A DNA stretch of 64,000 nt, taken from Alphaproteobacteria bacterium (GTDB lineage: Bacteria > Pseudomonadota > Alphaproteobacteria > UBA6615). Every line of letters begins with the position of its first letter. Within the stretch, counting starts at the first letter, position 1. A program made the position numbers and the translations under genes. Location: NCBI GenBank assembly GCA_011087645.1, contig JAALLF010000003.1:1-64000 (forward strand), in the 5' to 3' direction. Below, piece by piece: positions 25,943-34,772 of this stretch. The notes beneath the pieces were generated by a model. It saw only the letters and a program-made list of their open reading frames with translations. It made no database searches and was not told the DNA's origin.

Positions 25943-26572
25943 CTAGTTGGGAATCATGCAGTAATATAAACCGTCGCTGCCCGAAGAGCGCAGCGCCTGT
26001 TGGCTGCAACCTCGTGATGGGTGGGACGAATTCCAAGACTTCGAAGGCGCGTCGTCGCGCAGACCCATGCGGTCATGATGGCCGACGAAGGCACTGCCTT
26101 CGCCGTTGTTGGTCCAATCGCCACAAGTACGGTCGGCCACAGCTCGCCCGTTCGCGTCGGAACCCGTGAGTATATCGTGGCGGTTGGGTTGGTCGCCGCG
26201 CCCATTGACCTCTTCGCCCCTCTCATTAAGGCCTGTCTGTTTGTTGATGGCGTTGGCGTCGCTGTGCAGCGCGGCTAAATCCGCCGCGATCATCACGCCT
26301 TTGGCGTTGAACCAGGGACCGTTGCCGACGCGGTCGCGGGCGTCGACGGTGCTGGTGCTGAGATAGGCCCGCCAAGTCTTGCCAGTCACACCGGCGGCTT
26401 CGGCCAGGATTGTGCATTGGCGATCGGCCCCAGCCAGACCGCCCAGATTGGCCCCATCACCGGGGCCTTGGCTGGTGATAAAGAAACTCATGGAGGTGTC
26501 TTGCGCGTGACCTGCCCATGCGCTCGCCGCTAAAATCGCCGCGCTGGCGGCAGCTATCGCTACTTTGTTCAT
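25943..26572 (-). CDS. exported protein, endostatin/lectin-like fold (DUF1554-type)
   Basis: 209 residues from ATG 26572, preceded by AGGAGG 10-11 bases upstream; the frame is open further but the true signal peptide starts here (KVAIAAASAAILAASAWAGH). Motifs include CTILAEAAGVTGKTWRAYLS, GNGPWFNAKGVMIAADLAAL, LTGSDANGRA, CGDWTN and a terminal GLYYCMIPN. This pattern is that of bacterial exported proteins with a C-type-lectin or endostatin-like fold, often labelled DUF1554; this is from memory of the family. The cysteines (CTIL, RTCGDW, RGCSQQ, YYCMI) probably form disulfides. Role unknown. Confidence 0.65.
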   Translation of the reverse strand: MNKVAIAAASAAILAASAWAGHAQDTSMSFFITSQGPGDGANLGGLAGADRQCTILAEAAGVTGKTWRAYLSTSTVDARDRVGNGPWFNAKGVMIAADLAALHSDANAINKQTGLNERGEEVNGRGDQPNRHDILTGSDANGRAVADRTCGDWTNNGEGSAFVGHHDRMGLRDDAPSKSWNSSHPSRGCSQQALRSSGSDGLYYCMIPN

Positions 26573-26816
26573 GATGTTTCGTCCTCCTCTGATAAAAAAT
26601 GTCAGACCGAACTGACGGTTCCATTGGTTCGACAACAGAAACAAGATCATTTTATTCCCGGTCTAAGTGCATTCTCACAAGCGTAAAGCTCGCAGGGCAG
26701 ATCATTTCCGCGTGAGGCTAGTGGTTGCTGCGGTGTTCATGCGGGGTTAGAAATTGGTGATGTTGGGCGCGACTGCACGGTCGCCCAATGGCCAAAATCA
26801 CAAAGGCAGGGACACT

Positions 26817-27740
26817 ATGAAAGCATCATACATGGAGAAGCAGGGCGGGCCCGAGGTGCTAAAATATGGGGATCTGCCCGATCCGGTGGCGGGCCCGGGT
26901 GAAATCGTCGTCGATATCCATGTCGCCAGCATCAACGGCGCCGATTGGAAAGTGCGTGCCGGTCACTACAGCGAAATGACAGAGTTCCCCTATGTCCTGG
27001 GGCGAGACTATTCCGGCGTGGTCGCTGAAGTGGGCGAGGGGGTTACGGATTTCGAAGTTGGCGACCCGGTGTTTGGCGTCTGCGACGCGGGCCAGGAAGG
27101 CACCTATGCCGAAAAAATTGCCGTGAAGGCATCGATCACCGCCAGGAAACCCAGCAGCCTATCTCACAAAGAGGCCGCCACCTTGGCGTTGACGGGCCTC
27201 ACCGCGCTGGTCTCGATCGAAGATACGATTAAGCTTCAGCCCGGTGAGACTATATTAATCCAGGGCGGTGCCGGCGGTGTAGCCAGTTTCGCGATCCAGC
27301 TTGCCAAGCATATCGGCGCGCGGGTGATCACCACGACCAGTGCCGCGAACATCGACTATCTGCGTAATCTCGGCGCCGACGAAATCATCGACTATAACGC
27401 TCAGGATTTCACAGAGATTGTCTCGGAGTGCGATGCGGTTTTCGAGACCGTCGGCGGCGATGTCACCCAACGGTCCTTCCAGGTGGTGAAATCAGGCGGG
27501 CGCGTCGCCTCTATTGCATCGGGGCCCAAGGCGCCGGAATCGCCCCGCGCCGATGTGCGATCCCTGCGCCCTGCGGTCGGCCGCGACCGCCCCCATTTGG
27601 AACGGATCGTCGAACTTTTCGAGGCCGGTGCAATACAAATGCCGATGATCACAGGCTATCCCTTGTCGGAGGCTGAGGCGGCTCACCGCGTCAGTGAAGG
27701 ACGTCATTTGCGCGGCAAGCTGGTACTCGAAATTCGGTAG
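26817..27740 (+). CDS. zinc-independent quinone oxidoreductase (MDR family)
   Basis: 307 residues from ATG 26817 (AGGGA upstream). N-terminal GroES-like fold: MKASYMEKQGGPEVLKYGDL, GADWKVRAGHY, LGRDYSGVVAEVGEGV. Rossmann NADPH site: ILIQGGAGGVASFAIQLAKH. The structural-zinc cysteines of alcohol dehydrogenases are absent. The family reduces quinones or enones with NADPH. Convergent with the MFS gene; no operon partner. Confidence 0.88.
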   Translation: MKASYMEKQGGPEVLKYGDLPDPVAGPGEIVVDIHVASINGADWKVRAGHYSEMTEFPYVLGRDYSGVVAEVGEGVTDFEVGDPVFGVCDAGQEGTYAEKIAVKASITARKPSSLSHKEAATLALTGLTALVSIEDTIKLQPGETILIQGGAGGVASFAIQLAKHIGARVITTTSAANIDYLRNLGADEIIDYNAQDFTEIVSECDAVFETVGGDVTQRSFQVVKSGGRVASIASGPKAPESPRADVRSLRPAVGRDRPHLERIVELFEAGAIQMPMITGYPLSEAEAAHRVSEGRHLRGKLVLEIR

Positions 27741-27749
27741 GATGGCCCG

Positions 27750-28934
27750 TTAGATCGGGTCGCTTCGCACCGCGTACGGCAACTGTAGCGCCGGCGCGGT
27801 GAAGATAAGCACCAACGCGCCCAACAGCACGATGGGCAACTCGAACGAACCGGTTAGATCGCGCAGCAGGCCGATCACGACGGGTCCCAGCGCCGCTATT
27901 AGGTAACCGACGCTCATGGCCATAGCCGTCAGCCGGCCGACCTCTTCCGGGTTGGCGCCGAATTCGACTGGCATCGTGAGGGTCAGGGTAAACAGCACGC
28001 CCAACCCAAGACCAGTCGACGCCGCCCAGACCCAGGGTGCGAAAAGCGGCGCAAATGCCACACCGGCTAGGCCGGCAACGCTCAACAGCGTCCCAAGGAC
28101 GATCAGCAGCCGGCGGCCGGTCTGGCGGGTTGTCGCGACCATAACCATTACGGCGCTCACCAATTGGGTGACGAGTAAAACCGCGAGCAGTGAGGCGGCG
28201 TTCCCCTGGTTCCATCCTTGCGCCTGATAAATTGGCGCGTACCACGCCAAAATTGAAAAAAATAGCAAGAATGCCACCGACGAAAACGACGTGATTCGCC
28301 AGGCAACGGCGTTACGCCACGGTAACCCTATCTGTTTTCCAATATCACGGGGGGCGGGCGAGGATCGGTGAGCGATCGGAATCCACAGCGCGACCGCCAG
28401 AAGGGCAGGGACACTCCAGATCGCCAGCCCGGCTGGCCATGAGCCCAGATAGTAAGCCAGTACAGGTGTCGCCGCCACGACGACCACCGCGCTGGCCGTC
28501 ATGATCACGCCGTATAGCGCAGTGATGGCCGGGGCCTTCGCGCCGAAGTAGCGCTTGGTAATCGCTGGTACATAGGCCTGTCCGCCGGCGACGCCGATAC
28601 CGATGATCAGGGTGGAGAGGAACAATAAGGCGGTCTGATCGCCCGCAAGCCGCAGCGCGGTAGCCAGCGTTATCAGGCCCAGCGCGGCCAGTAACGCGCG
28701 CTCGAGACCTATATTCGTGGCCAAGCGGTTCGCGGCGATCGGGAATACACCGAGGCAGACCACCGGAATTGTGGTCAACAGTCCCACCACGCCGAAAGAT
28801 AAGGCGAGATCCAAACGTATGGTTTCGATCAGCGGCGCCAGCGACGCCATCGCCGGCCGCAAGCTCGCCGACGCCATTACAACAGCGGCGACGAGGAGTA
28901 CGCGGTTGAATAGTTTCGGCGGCGGCGTGGTCAC
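27750..28934 (-). CDS. CynX/NimT-type MFS transporter
   Basis: 394 residues from a GTG start at 28934. Twelve hydrophobic segments by eye. SLRPAMASLAPLIETIRLDL followed by GLLTTIPVVCLGVFP is typical of the CynX/NimT group (cyanate, nitroimidazole and related anions). Six bases separate it from the upstream Gfo/Idh/MocA gene on the same strand, so the two are probably co-transcribed. Substrate unknown. Confidence 0.87.
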   Translation of the reverse strand: MTTPPPKLFNRVLLVAAVVMASASLRPAMASLAPLIETIRLDLALSFGVVGLLTTIPVVCLGVFPIAANRLATNIGLERALLAALGLITLATALRLAGDQTALLFLSTLIIGIGVAGGQAYVPAITKRYFGAKAPAITALYGVIMTASAVVVVAATPVLAYYLGSWPAGLAIWSVPALLAVALWIPIAHRSSPAPRDIGKQIGLPWRNAVAWRITSFSSVAFLLFFSILAWYAPIYQAQGWNQGNAASLLAVLLVTQLVSAVMVMVATTRQTGRRLLIVLGTLLSVAGLAGVAFAPLFAPWVWAASTGLGLGVLFTLTLTMPVEFGANPEEVGRLTAMAMSVGYLIAALGPVVIGLLRDLTGSFELPIVLLGALVLIFTAPALQLPYAVRSDPI

Positions 28935-28940
28935 GCGGGG

Positions 28941-29951
28941 TCAGCCGACCTTTACCGCGGTCCCACCTTCGGCCGATTTGACAATGGCCTCGATCACCGC
29001 GCAGCCGTGGATCGCTTGCGCGGGCGTCACCGGATAGGGGGTGCCACCGCTGGCGGCGTCGGCGAAGCCTTCCAACTCGGCCGAAATCGTGTCAAAGCCC
29101 TCAAAGTCGCGCTCGTCTGTGTTGATCACACCCGCCGCGCCGGTGATCTGGCCGGTATTGTTGGGGGTGTAGAGGAAGGCGCTCATATCGGGATTACGGA
29201 TTTCCGTCGAACCCTCCGATCCCCAGATATGCATGCGAAACGAGGGGTGCGTTGCCAATAGGGTTCCGACATATCCCGACATGCCGTTCTTCATGCGGAA
29301 GAGGATCGAAGTTGTGTCGTCATGGTCGTTGGGCACGATACGGCGAAAACTCTGGCAATAGACTTCATCAACCTCACCCAGCAAGTCGATCATGATGTCG
29401 ATGATGTGGATCGCCATCGGGGTGAGCCCACCGGCCGGCGTCTCGCGCTTGTCGGCGCGCCAGGCATCGGCGGTCAGCGCCATGCCGATGGGCGCGCACA
29501 TGGTGCCTTCCCAATGGAGCAGGGTGCCGAGGGTGTCGCTTTCGATTTGTTCGCGCAGGGCCGCGACCGCCGGGCTATAGCGCCGGTTGAAACCGACGGC
29601 CAGCGCCACGCCGGCCTTCTGTGTCGCGGCAACTGCCTCTTCCGCATCCGCCTTGGTCAGGGTGAGGGGCTTTTCCATGAAGACGTGCTTGCCCGCCGCC
29701 GCGGTTGCCACGATCTGTTCGACATGGCGCGAATGAGGCGTGGCGAAGACCACGGCGTCGATTGCGTCGTCGGCCAGGACGCCGTCGAGTGAATCGTGCA
29801 ATGTGAAGCCTTGCTCTTCGGCAAAGTCGGCGACTTTCGAAGGGGTGCGGACGGCCCCCGCGGTGAAGCGGATTTTATCGGACTTGTTCTGCACCGACTG
29901 AACGAGGACTTTGCCCCACCAGCCCAGACCGACGATTGCGGCGTTAATCAT
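28941..29951 (-). CDS. Gfo/Idh/MocA family oxidoreductase
   Basis: 336 residues from ATG 29951 (GGGAGA upstream). The frame extends to 30356, but MINAAIVGLGWWGKVLVQSV is the correct NAD-binding start. EKP motif in KHVFMEKPLTLTKADAEEA; GFNRRYSPAV follows. Substrate-binding half: AIHIIDIMIDLLG. A typical sugar- or cyclitol-dehydrogenase fold. First gene of a two-gene unit with the MFS transporter and divergent from the racemase-like gene at 30117. Confidence 0.88.
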   Translation of the reverse strand: MINAAIVGLGWWGKVLVQSVQNKSDKIRFTAGAVRTPSKVADFAEEQGFTLHDSLDGVLADDAIDAVVFATPHSRHVEQIVATAAAGKHVFMEKPLTLTKADAEEAVAATQKAGVALAVGFNRRYSPAVAALREQIESDTLGTLLHWEGTMCAPIGMALTADAWRADKRETPAGGLTPMAIHIIDIMIDLLGEVDEVYCQSFRRIVPNDHDDTTSILFRMKNGMSGYVGTLLATHPSFRMHIWGSEGSTEIRNPDMSAFLYTPNNTGQITGAAGVINTDERDFEGFDTISAELEGFADAASGGTPYPVTPAQAIHGCAVIEAIVKSAEGGTAVKVG

Positions 29952-30116
29952 GCGACTCTCCCAACGCGTATCATTTGATTTTGGTAGTTTCATATGAAGC
30001 GCCGAAGCGCGGTTAGCGATAATGATGATCGAAGCGTCGATGGCCTGCAACCCGTTTGCCCTGGGACGGCGGTGAGGTGCTATATCTGGACCATTCACTA
30101 GAGGAACTTTTTCGTA

Positions 30117-30827
30117 ATGCCAGATCGTTTTGGACCGCGCGGTGTCTTCGCGCTCTTTATCCCGTTGCAAAACGCCAACATGCAGCCTGAATATGAACTG
30201 TTGCGGCCCGAGGGCATCAACAACCAGATTTATCGCTTCACGCTGGAAGTGCCCGATGCGATTTTGCGCGTTGTCGAAGGTGGGCTCGGCTGTTGGCCCG
30301 ATCAGGTGATTATCGGCAACAATGTCGAAATGCGGATATGGACGCCTGATCAGCATGCCGAATACCGCGCCAAATTACAGGAAGCGATCGGTGATATTCC
30401 ATTGGTGACGGCGACGGACGCTGCGGTCGCCGCGCTGAAAACAATGGGGGCGAAACGCATCGCCGCGCTGTCGCCGATGTCGGATGTCTATTCCCAAAGC
30501 GTGCAAAACTATTATGAGGCGATGGGTTTCGAGGTGCCCTACCACGCCGGGCTGCAGGTCAAGAAGCCGGAAGACATTATCAAGGTGTCCCTTGAAGATG
30601 CCCTCGAGGGCTTCCGTAAACTCGACCATGACGATGTCGATACGTTCTTACATGTGGGTGCCGCGCTAGGGATCGTCGACATGGTGGAGGAGTTGGAGAA
30701 AGAGTTGGGCCGACCCATCGTGTCGACCAATATCGCCACTTATTGGTATGCGCTACGCCGGCACGGCATAAGTGATGTTCTGGAAGGTTTCGGGCAATTG
30801 GCCAGGAAAACCGAGATCGCCGACTGA
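30117..30827 (+). CDS. Asp/Glu racemase superfamily protein lacking both catalytic Cys (paralogue)
   Basis: 236 residues; GAGGAAC before ATG 30117. It aligns end to end with the protein at 20755: MPDRFGPRGVFALFIPLQNA, NMQPEYELLRPEGINNQIYR, DAAVAALKTMGAKRI, DHDDVDTFLHVGAALG, ATYWYALRRHG. Catalytic Cys positions read IIGNNVEM (Asn) and HVGAALGI (Gly), the same changes as in the paralogue. It is upstream of the molybdenum-binding subunit by 76 bases on the same strand, so it may act in the same catabolic route. Confidence 0.75.
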   Translation: MPDRFGPRGVFALFIPLQNANMQPEYELLRPEGINNQIYRFTLEVPDAILRVVEGGLGCWPDQVIIGNNVEMRIWTPDQHAEYRAKLQEAIGDIPLVTATDAAVAALKTMGAKRIAALSPMSDVYSQSVQNYYEAMGFEVPYHAGLQVKKPEDIIKVSLEDALEGFRKLDHDDVDTFLHVGAALGIVDMVEELEKELGRPIVSTNIATYWYALRRHGISDVLEGFGQLARKTEIAD

Positions 30828-30903
30828 TCGACAGGCCGGGGTGAAATTTTCGACCTGATGAATTAGCGTTGGGCTACACGTTTAATCGAGAGAAAGTACG
30901 GAA

Positions 30904-33231
30904 ATGGAAAAATTCGGTATCGGTCAGGGGGTCCTGCGGCAGGAAGACCCGCGGCTACTTCGCGGTCGGGGACTGTTCGTGAACGACGTGAATTTACCCG
31001 GGCAAACTTATGCGATCGTCCTGCGATCACCCCATGCTCATGCCGAGATCAAATCCATCGACATTGCCGCGGCTGCGTCAGCGCCCGGTGTGGTTGCCGT
31101 ATTCACCGGCGAAGACATTGCCGCCGATAATTTGGGTGTTCCGGGGATGCCGGCGAAGTGGAAGCGCCCCGATGGCGAGCCCATGAAATATCGCCCGCAA
31201 CCGCCGTTGGCCCTGGGCCGGGTGCGCTATGTGGGCGACCCGGTGGCGTTGGTGATCGCTGAAACCCTCGACCAGGCGCGCGATGGCGCCGAACTGGTCG
31301 ATGTCGATTACAATGCTCTGCCCTCAGTGACAGACACCGCTCAGACAGTCGCGGTAGATGCGCCGCTAGTTTGGGACGATTATCCCGACAATGTATCAGG
31401 CCAATTCCAGTCCGGCGACGCCGCCGCCGTCGAGGCTGCCTTTGCAGATGCGGCCCATGTCACCAAGCGGCAGTTCACGATCTCTCGGGTGTTTGCACAA
31501 TATATGGAGCCGCGCGGCGCTATCGGCACCTACGACGAACGAGAAGACCGGTTCACGCTTCATGCCGATGTGCAATATCCCCATCGGGTTCGCCAACTGC
31601 TAGCCGAGAAAATTTTCTCGATCCCCGAGCAGAATATTCGCGTTGTCGCGCGCGATGTCGGTGGCGGATTTGGCACCAAAGGCTGGCAGTATGCCGAGCA
31701 TCGTTTGGTGCTGTGGGCGGCGAAGAAAGTTGGTCGCCCGGTAAAATGGGCGTGCGAGCGCAGCGAGGCGATTCAGGCCGACGAGCACGGGCGCGACAAT
31801 GTCACCGACGCCGAATTGGCGTTCGACGCGGACGGCAAAGTTGTCGGACTACGGGTCGGCACGGTCGCTAATATTGGCGCTTATTTGTCGGCGATTCGAA
31901 ATCTGCTGGCAGCCTTCACCAATGTTGGCACGCTCGTCGGTGTCTATGACATTCCGACGGCTCATGTCGCCGTGCGCACGGTGCATTCCAATACCAACCC
32001 GACGGCACCCTATCGCGGCGCTGGCCGGCCCGAGGCGACCTTTGTCATCGAGCGCATGTTCGACGAAGCGGCCCGCGAAATGGGTATCGACCCAACGGAA
32101 TTGCGCGCGCGTAATATGATCGCGTCCGAAACCATGCCGGTAAAGACCGCTTTAGGGCTCAATTACGATTGCGGCGAGTTTGCCCATAATCAGGCGGAGG
32201 CCTTAAAGATGGCGAACTATGACGAGTTCGCCGGCCGGCGCGACGAAGCGGCTGCGCGCGGCAAACTGCGCGGCATCGGCGTCGCCAACCCGATCGAACG
32301 GGCCGCGTCGCCGGCGCCGGATTTCGCGGAAATACGCTTTAGCACCGATGGTTCGGCGACCATCCTGATGGGAACCAAAAGCCAAGGCCAAGGTCACGAG
32401 ACGGTCTACAAGCAGATCGTTGGCGAGCGGCTAGGCCTGGGTCCAAGCGAGATGCGCGTGATCGACGGTGACACCGACCGGGTCGCCTTTGGGATGGGAA
32501 CCATGGGGTCGCGTTCGACAGTGATCGGCGGCTCGGCGCTGTATTTCGCGGCCGATAAGGTCATTGACAAGGCCACCGAGATCGCCGCGCATTTGCTCGA
32601 AGCCAGCGCCGCTGATCTCGAATTCATCGGGGGCAAATTCGTCGTTGCCGGCACCGACCGGGAGATGACGTTGAAAGAAGTGGCGAAGGCGTCTTTCCTA
32701 CCGGCGAAACTGCCGGGCGGCATGGAGCCCGGCCTGTTTGAGTCCGCTACCTTCGTGCCTGAAGACGACACCTATCCCAATGGCAGCCATGTGTGCGAAG
32801 TCGAGATCGATCCTGACACCGGTACCGTCGAGATCGTCGGCTATTGGGTGGTCGACGATGTTGGCACCATGATCAATCCGACCATTGTGAAGGGACAGAT
32901 CCATGGCGGCATCGCTCAGGGCGTAGGTCAAATCCTGATGGAACAAGTGGCCTATGATAAGCAGAGTGGGCAGCTGCTTAGCGGCTCATTCATGGATTAT
33001 GCGATGCCGCGGGCCGATAATTTTGCCGCCATCGATGTCGCCAGCAACGACGTTCCCACCAAGCGCAACCCGTTGGGGGTCAAGGGCGCCGGTGAGGCAG
33101 GCACCGTCGGCGCCATGCCGTCGCTAATGAACGCAATCATGAATGCCCTGGCGCCGGTTGGCGTCACGGATATCGAGATGCCGGCGACACCTGAGCGGGT
33201 GTGGCGGGCAATATCTGAGGCGAGCCGCTGA
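30904..33231 (+). CDS. xanthine dehydrogenase family molybdenum-binding subunit
   Basis: 775 residues, full length for the large subunit. Landmarks: GQGVLRQEDPRLLRGRGLF, VGGGFGTKGWQYAEHRL, APYRGAGRPEATFVIERM, MGTKSQGQGHETVYKQI, and the active-site GVKGAGEAGTVGAMPSLMNA with the conserved Glu near residue 730. The loop that reads AYRCSFR in true CO dehydrogenase is PYRGAGRPEA here, so it is an aldehyde- or N-heterocycle-type hydroxylase. The FAD and 2Fe-2S subunits are not adjacent, nor anywhere in the window. Confidence 0.92.
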   Translation: MEKFGIGQGVLRQEDPRLLRGRGLFVNDVNLPGQTYAIVLRSPHAHAEIKSIDIAAAASAPGVVAVFTGEDIAADNLGVPGMPAKWKRPDGEPMKYRPQPPLALGRVRYVGDPVALVIAETLDQARDGAELVDVDYNALPSVTDTAQTVAVDAPLVWDDYPDNVSGQFQSGDAAAVEAAFADAAHVTKRQFTISRVFAQYMEPRGAIGTYDEREDRFTLHADVQYPHRVRQLLAEKIFSIPEQNIRVVARDVGGGFGTKGWQYAEHRLVLWAAKKVGRPVKWACERSEAIQADEHGRDNVTDAELAFDADGKVVGLRVGTVANIGAYLSAIRNLLAAFTNVGTLVGVYDIPTAHVAVRTVHSNTNPTAPYRGAGRPEATFVIERMFDEAAREMGIDPTELRARNMIASETMPVKTALGLNYDCGEFAHNQAEALKMANYDEFAGRRDEAAARGKLRGIGVANPIERAASPAPDFAEIRFSTDGSATILMGTKSQGQGHETVYKQIVGERLGLGPSEMRVIDGDTDRVAFGMGTMGSRSTVIGGSALYFAADKVIDKATEIAAHLLEASAADLEFIGGKFVVAGTDREMTLKEVAKASFLPAKLPGGMEPGLFESATFVPEDDTYPNGSHVCEVEIDPDTGTVEIVGYWVVDDVGTMINPTIVKGQIHGGIAQGVGQILMEQVAYDKQSGQLLSGSFMDYAMPRADNFAAIDVASNDVPTKRNPLGVKGAGEAGTVGAMPSLMNAIMNALAPVGVTDIEMPATPERVWRAISEASR

Positions 33232-33255
33232 CCGCCATATGAGCACTATCAACCA

Positions 33256-33657
33256 ATGAGCCAGGCGATCCCCGATCCCTCAATTCAGCGCAAGGTGAGG
33301 CGCAAGGCGATCTTTGGGTATGGCTATCTGGTGACCCCGGGCTTCGCGTTACTAGGCTTGGCGCTGTTCGATGCCATCGCGGAATCCCGCTGGTATGTGT
33401 TCGCCAGCCTGACTCTATTTTTGATCGTGTTTCTATTCTATCTGCCCCTGGTCAGTCATTTCAGGTGCACGAAGTGCCGGCGCTTTTTCCATTACCAGAA
33501 ACTGGGACTTGAATCTGGCGACACGGTCTACCGCTGTGTCGAGTGCGGGCATACCAAGCACGAGCGCGAATGGTGCGGCATGACCGATATCGTCAAATCG
33601 TCACGCTGCCTGCCGCGCCGAAAATACCCCTACGACGACCCTTCAGATCCGGCGTGA
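33256..33657 (+). CDS. membrane protein with zinc ribbon
   Basis: 133 residues. Two hydrophobic segments (YLVTPGFALLGLALFDAI and YVFASLTLFLIVFLFYLPLV) are followed by a cytoplasmic zinc ribbon: FRCTKCRRFF and YRCVECGHTKHE (two CxxC pairs). Function unknown. It follows the molybdenum subunit by 24 bases and may be co-transcribed, though no functional link is known to me. Confidence 0.75.
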   Translation: MSQAIPDPSIQRKVRRKAIFGYGYLVTPGFALLGLALFDAIAESRWYVFASLTLFLIVFLFYLPLVSHFRCTKCRRFFHYQKLGLESGDTVYRCVECGHTKHEREWCGMTDIVKSSRCLPRRKYPYDDPSDPA

Positions 33658-33665
33658 TTGCTGAG

Positions 33666-34742
33666 TTATTCCGTGTAGCGCTTGATCGCGTCGGTACTGA
33701 ATCCCATACCATGACCAGGGCGATCGGGTGGCGCCATCAAGCCGTCGATGATTTGCGGCGGGTCGGCCCAGAGATCGTCGGGGCTGCCGGCGAGAAATTC
33801 CACCAAGGCGGCGTTGGGGATCGATACCAACACATGGATCGATAATTCCGGCACCAAGTGCGGTGCGATCTGCACGTCGTAGGCCGCGGCGAGATGGGCG
33901 ATCTTCATCATTTCGCTAAACCCGCCACAGCGATGAATGTCGGGATTGAGAAATTGCGCTGCCTTTGCGTCGATCAAATCGCGGAAGCCGTAGCGGGTAT
34001 ATTCGTTCTCGCCGGTCGCCACCGGTGTCGCGATAGCTTGGGCGACCTCGGCGCATTGCGCGATATTGTCGGCCAGCACCGGCTCCTCGTACCAATAGAG
34101 CGCGCAATCCTCCAATTGATTGGCGACCCGGATGTTTGTCGCGACATCCCAGCGTTGGTTGGCGTCGACCAGAATTTCCATATCGTCGCCCAGCGCTTTG
34201 CGCACTTCGCGGACCCTTGTGACGTTTTCCATCAAATTCTCGCGGCCGAGTTTGAATTTGTAATGGCGGCAGCCAAGCCCGCGAAATCCTTCGGCTTCGG
34301 TGACGATTTGATCAACCGTGTAGGGCAGAAAACCGCCACTGCCATAGACCGGCACTTTGTCGGCCTGGGCGCCCAACAGACGCCATACCGGTTGATCCAT
34401 CGACTTCGCCAAAATGTCCCACAGCCCGATATCGATCGCGCTGATCGCATAGACCGGGACCCCCTTTTTGCGGATGCCCCGGTCGTTTTCGTACATCCTC
34501 TGCCACAGCCGCCCGACGTCGCGTGGGTCTTCGCCGATCATCAGTGGGATCAGGCTCTCCTCCAGATAAGCCCGCACCGACCGCGCGCCGAAACCGCCGA
34601 CCATCATAGTGTAACCGAGACCCTCCAGGCCCTCATCGGTTTCGATGCGGGCGACGATGTAAGTGTTCGACACGTAATATTCCGACACCGGCGGACCGTT
34701 GGGCACGTTCATGGTCGAGGCGGTGATCTTGGTGATTTTCAT
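33666..34742 (-). CDS. mandelate racemase/muconate-lactonizing (enolase superfamily) enzyme
   Basis: 358 residues; AAGGAG before ATG 34742. N-terminal capping domain, then a barrel with HYKFKLGR (Lys-x-Lys near residues 162-164), DANQRWD, YEEPV, ATGENEYTR and APHLVPELS. These supply the two general bases (Lys and His) and three metal ligands (Asp, Glu, Glu) of the mandelate racemase subgroup; sugar-acid dehydratases are the commonest members. Substrate not predictable. The DMT transporter gene lies upstream on the same strand, 30 bases away. Confidence 0.9.
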   Translation of the reverse strand: MKITKITASTMNVPNGPPVSEYYVSNTYIVARIETDEGLEGLGYTMMVGGFGARSVRAYLEESLIPLMIGEDPRDVGRLWQRMYENDRGIRKKGVPVYAISAIDIGLWDILAKSMDQPVWRLLGAQADKVPVYGSGGFLPYTVDQIVTEAEGFRGLGCRHYKFKLGRENLMENVTRVREVRKALGDDMEILVDANQRWDVATNIRVANQLEDCALYWYEEPVLADNIAQCAEVAQAIATPVATGENEYTRYGFRDLIDAKAAQFLNPDIHRCGGFSEMMKIAHLAAAYDVQIAPHLVPELSIHVLVSIPNAALVEFLAGSPDDLWADPPQIIDGLMAPPDRPGHGMGFSTDAIKRYTE

Positions 34743-34772
34743 GGTTCGTGCTCCTTGCGTGCACTTGGTCGG

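Noticed and set aside
30904..33231. CO dehydrogenase large subunit (coxL form I)
   Set aside because: The diagnostic AYRCSFR loop is absent; it reads PYRGAGRPEA.
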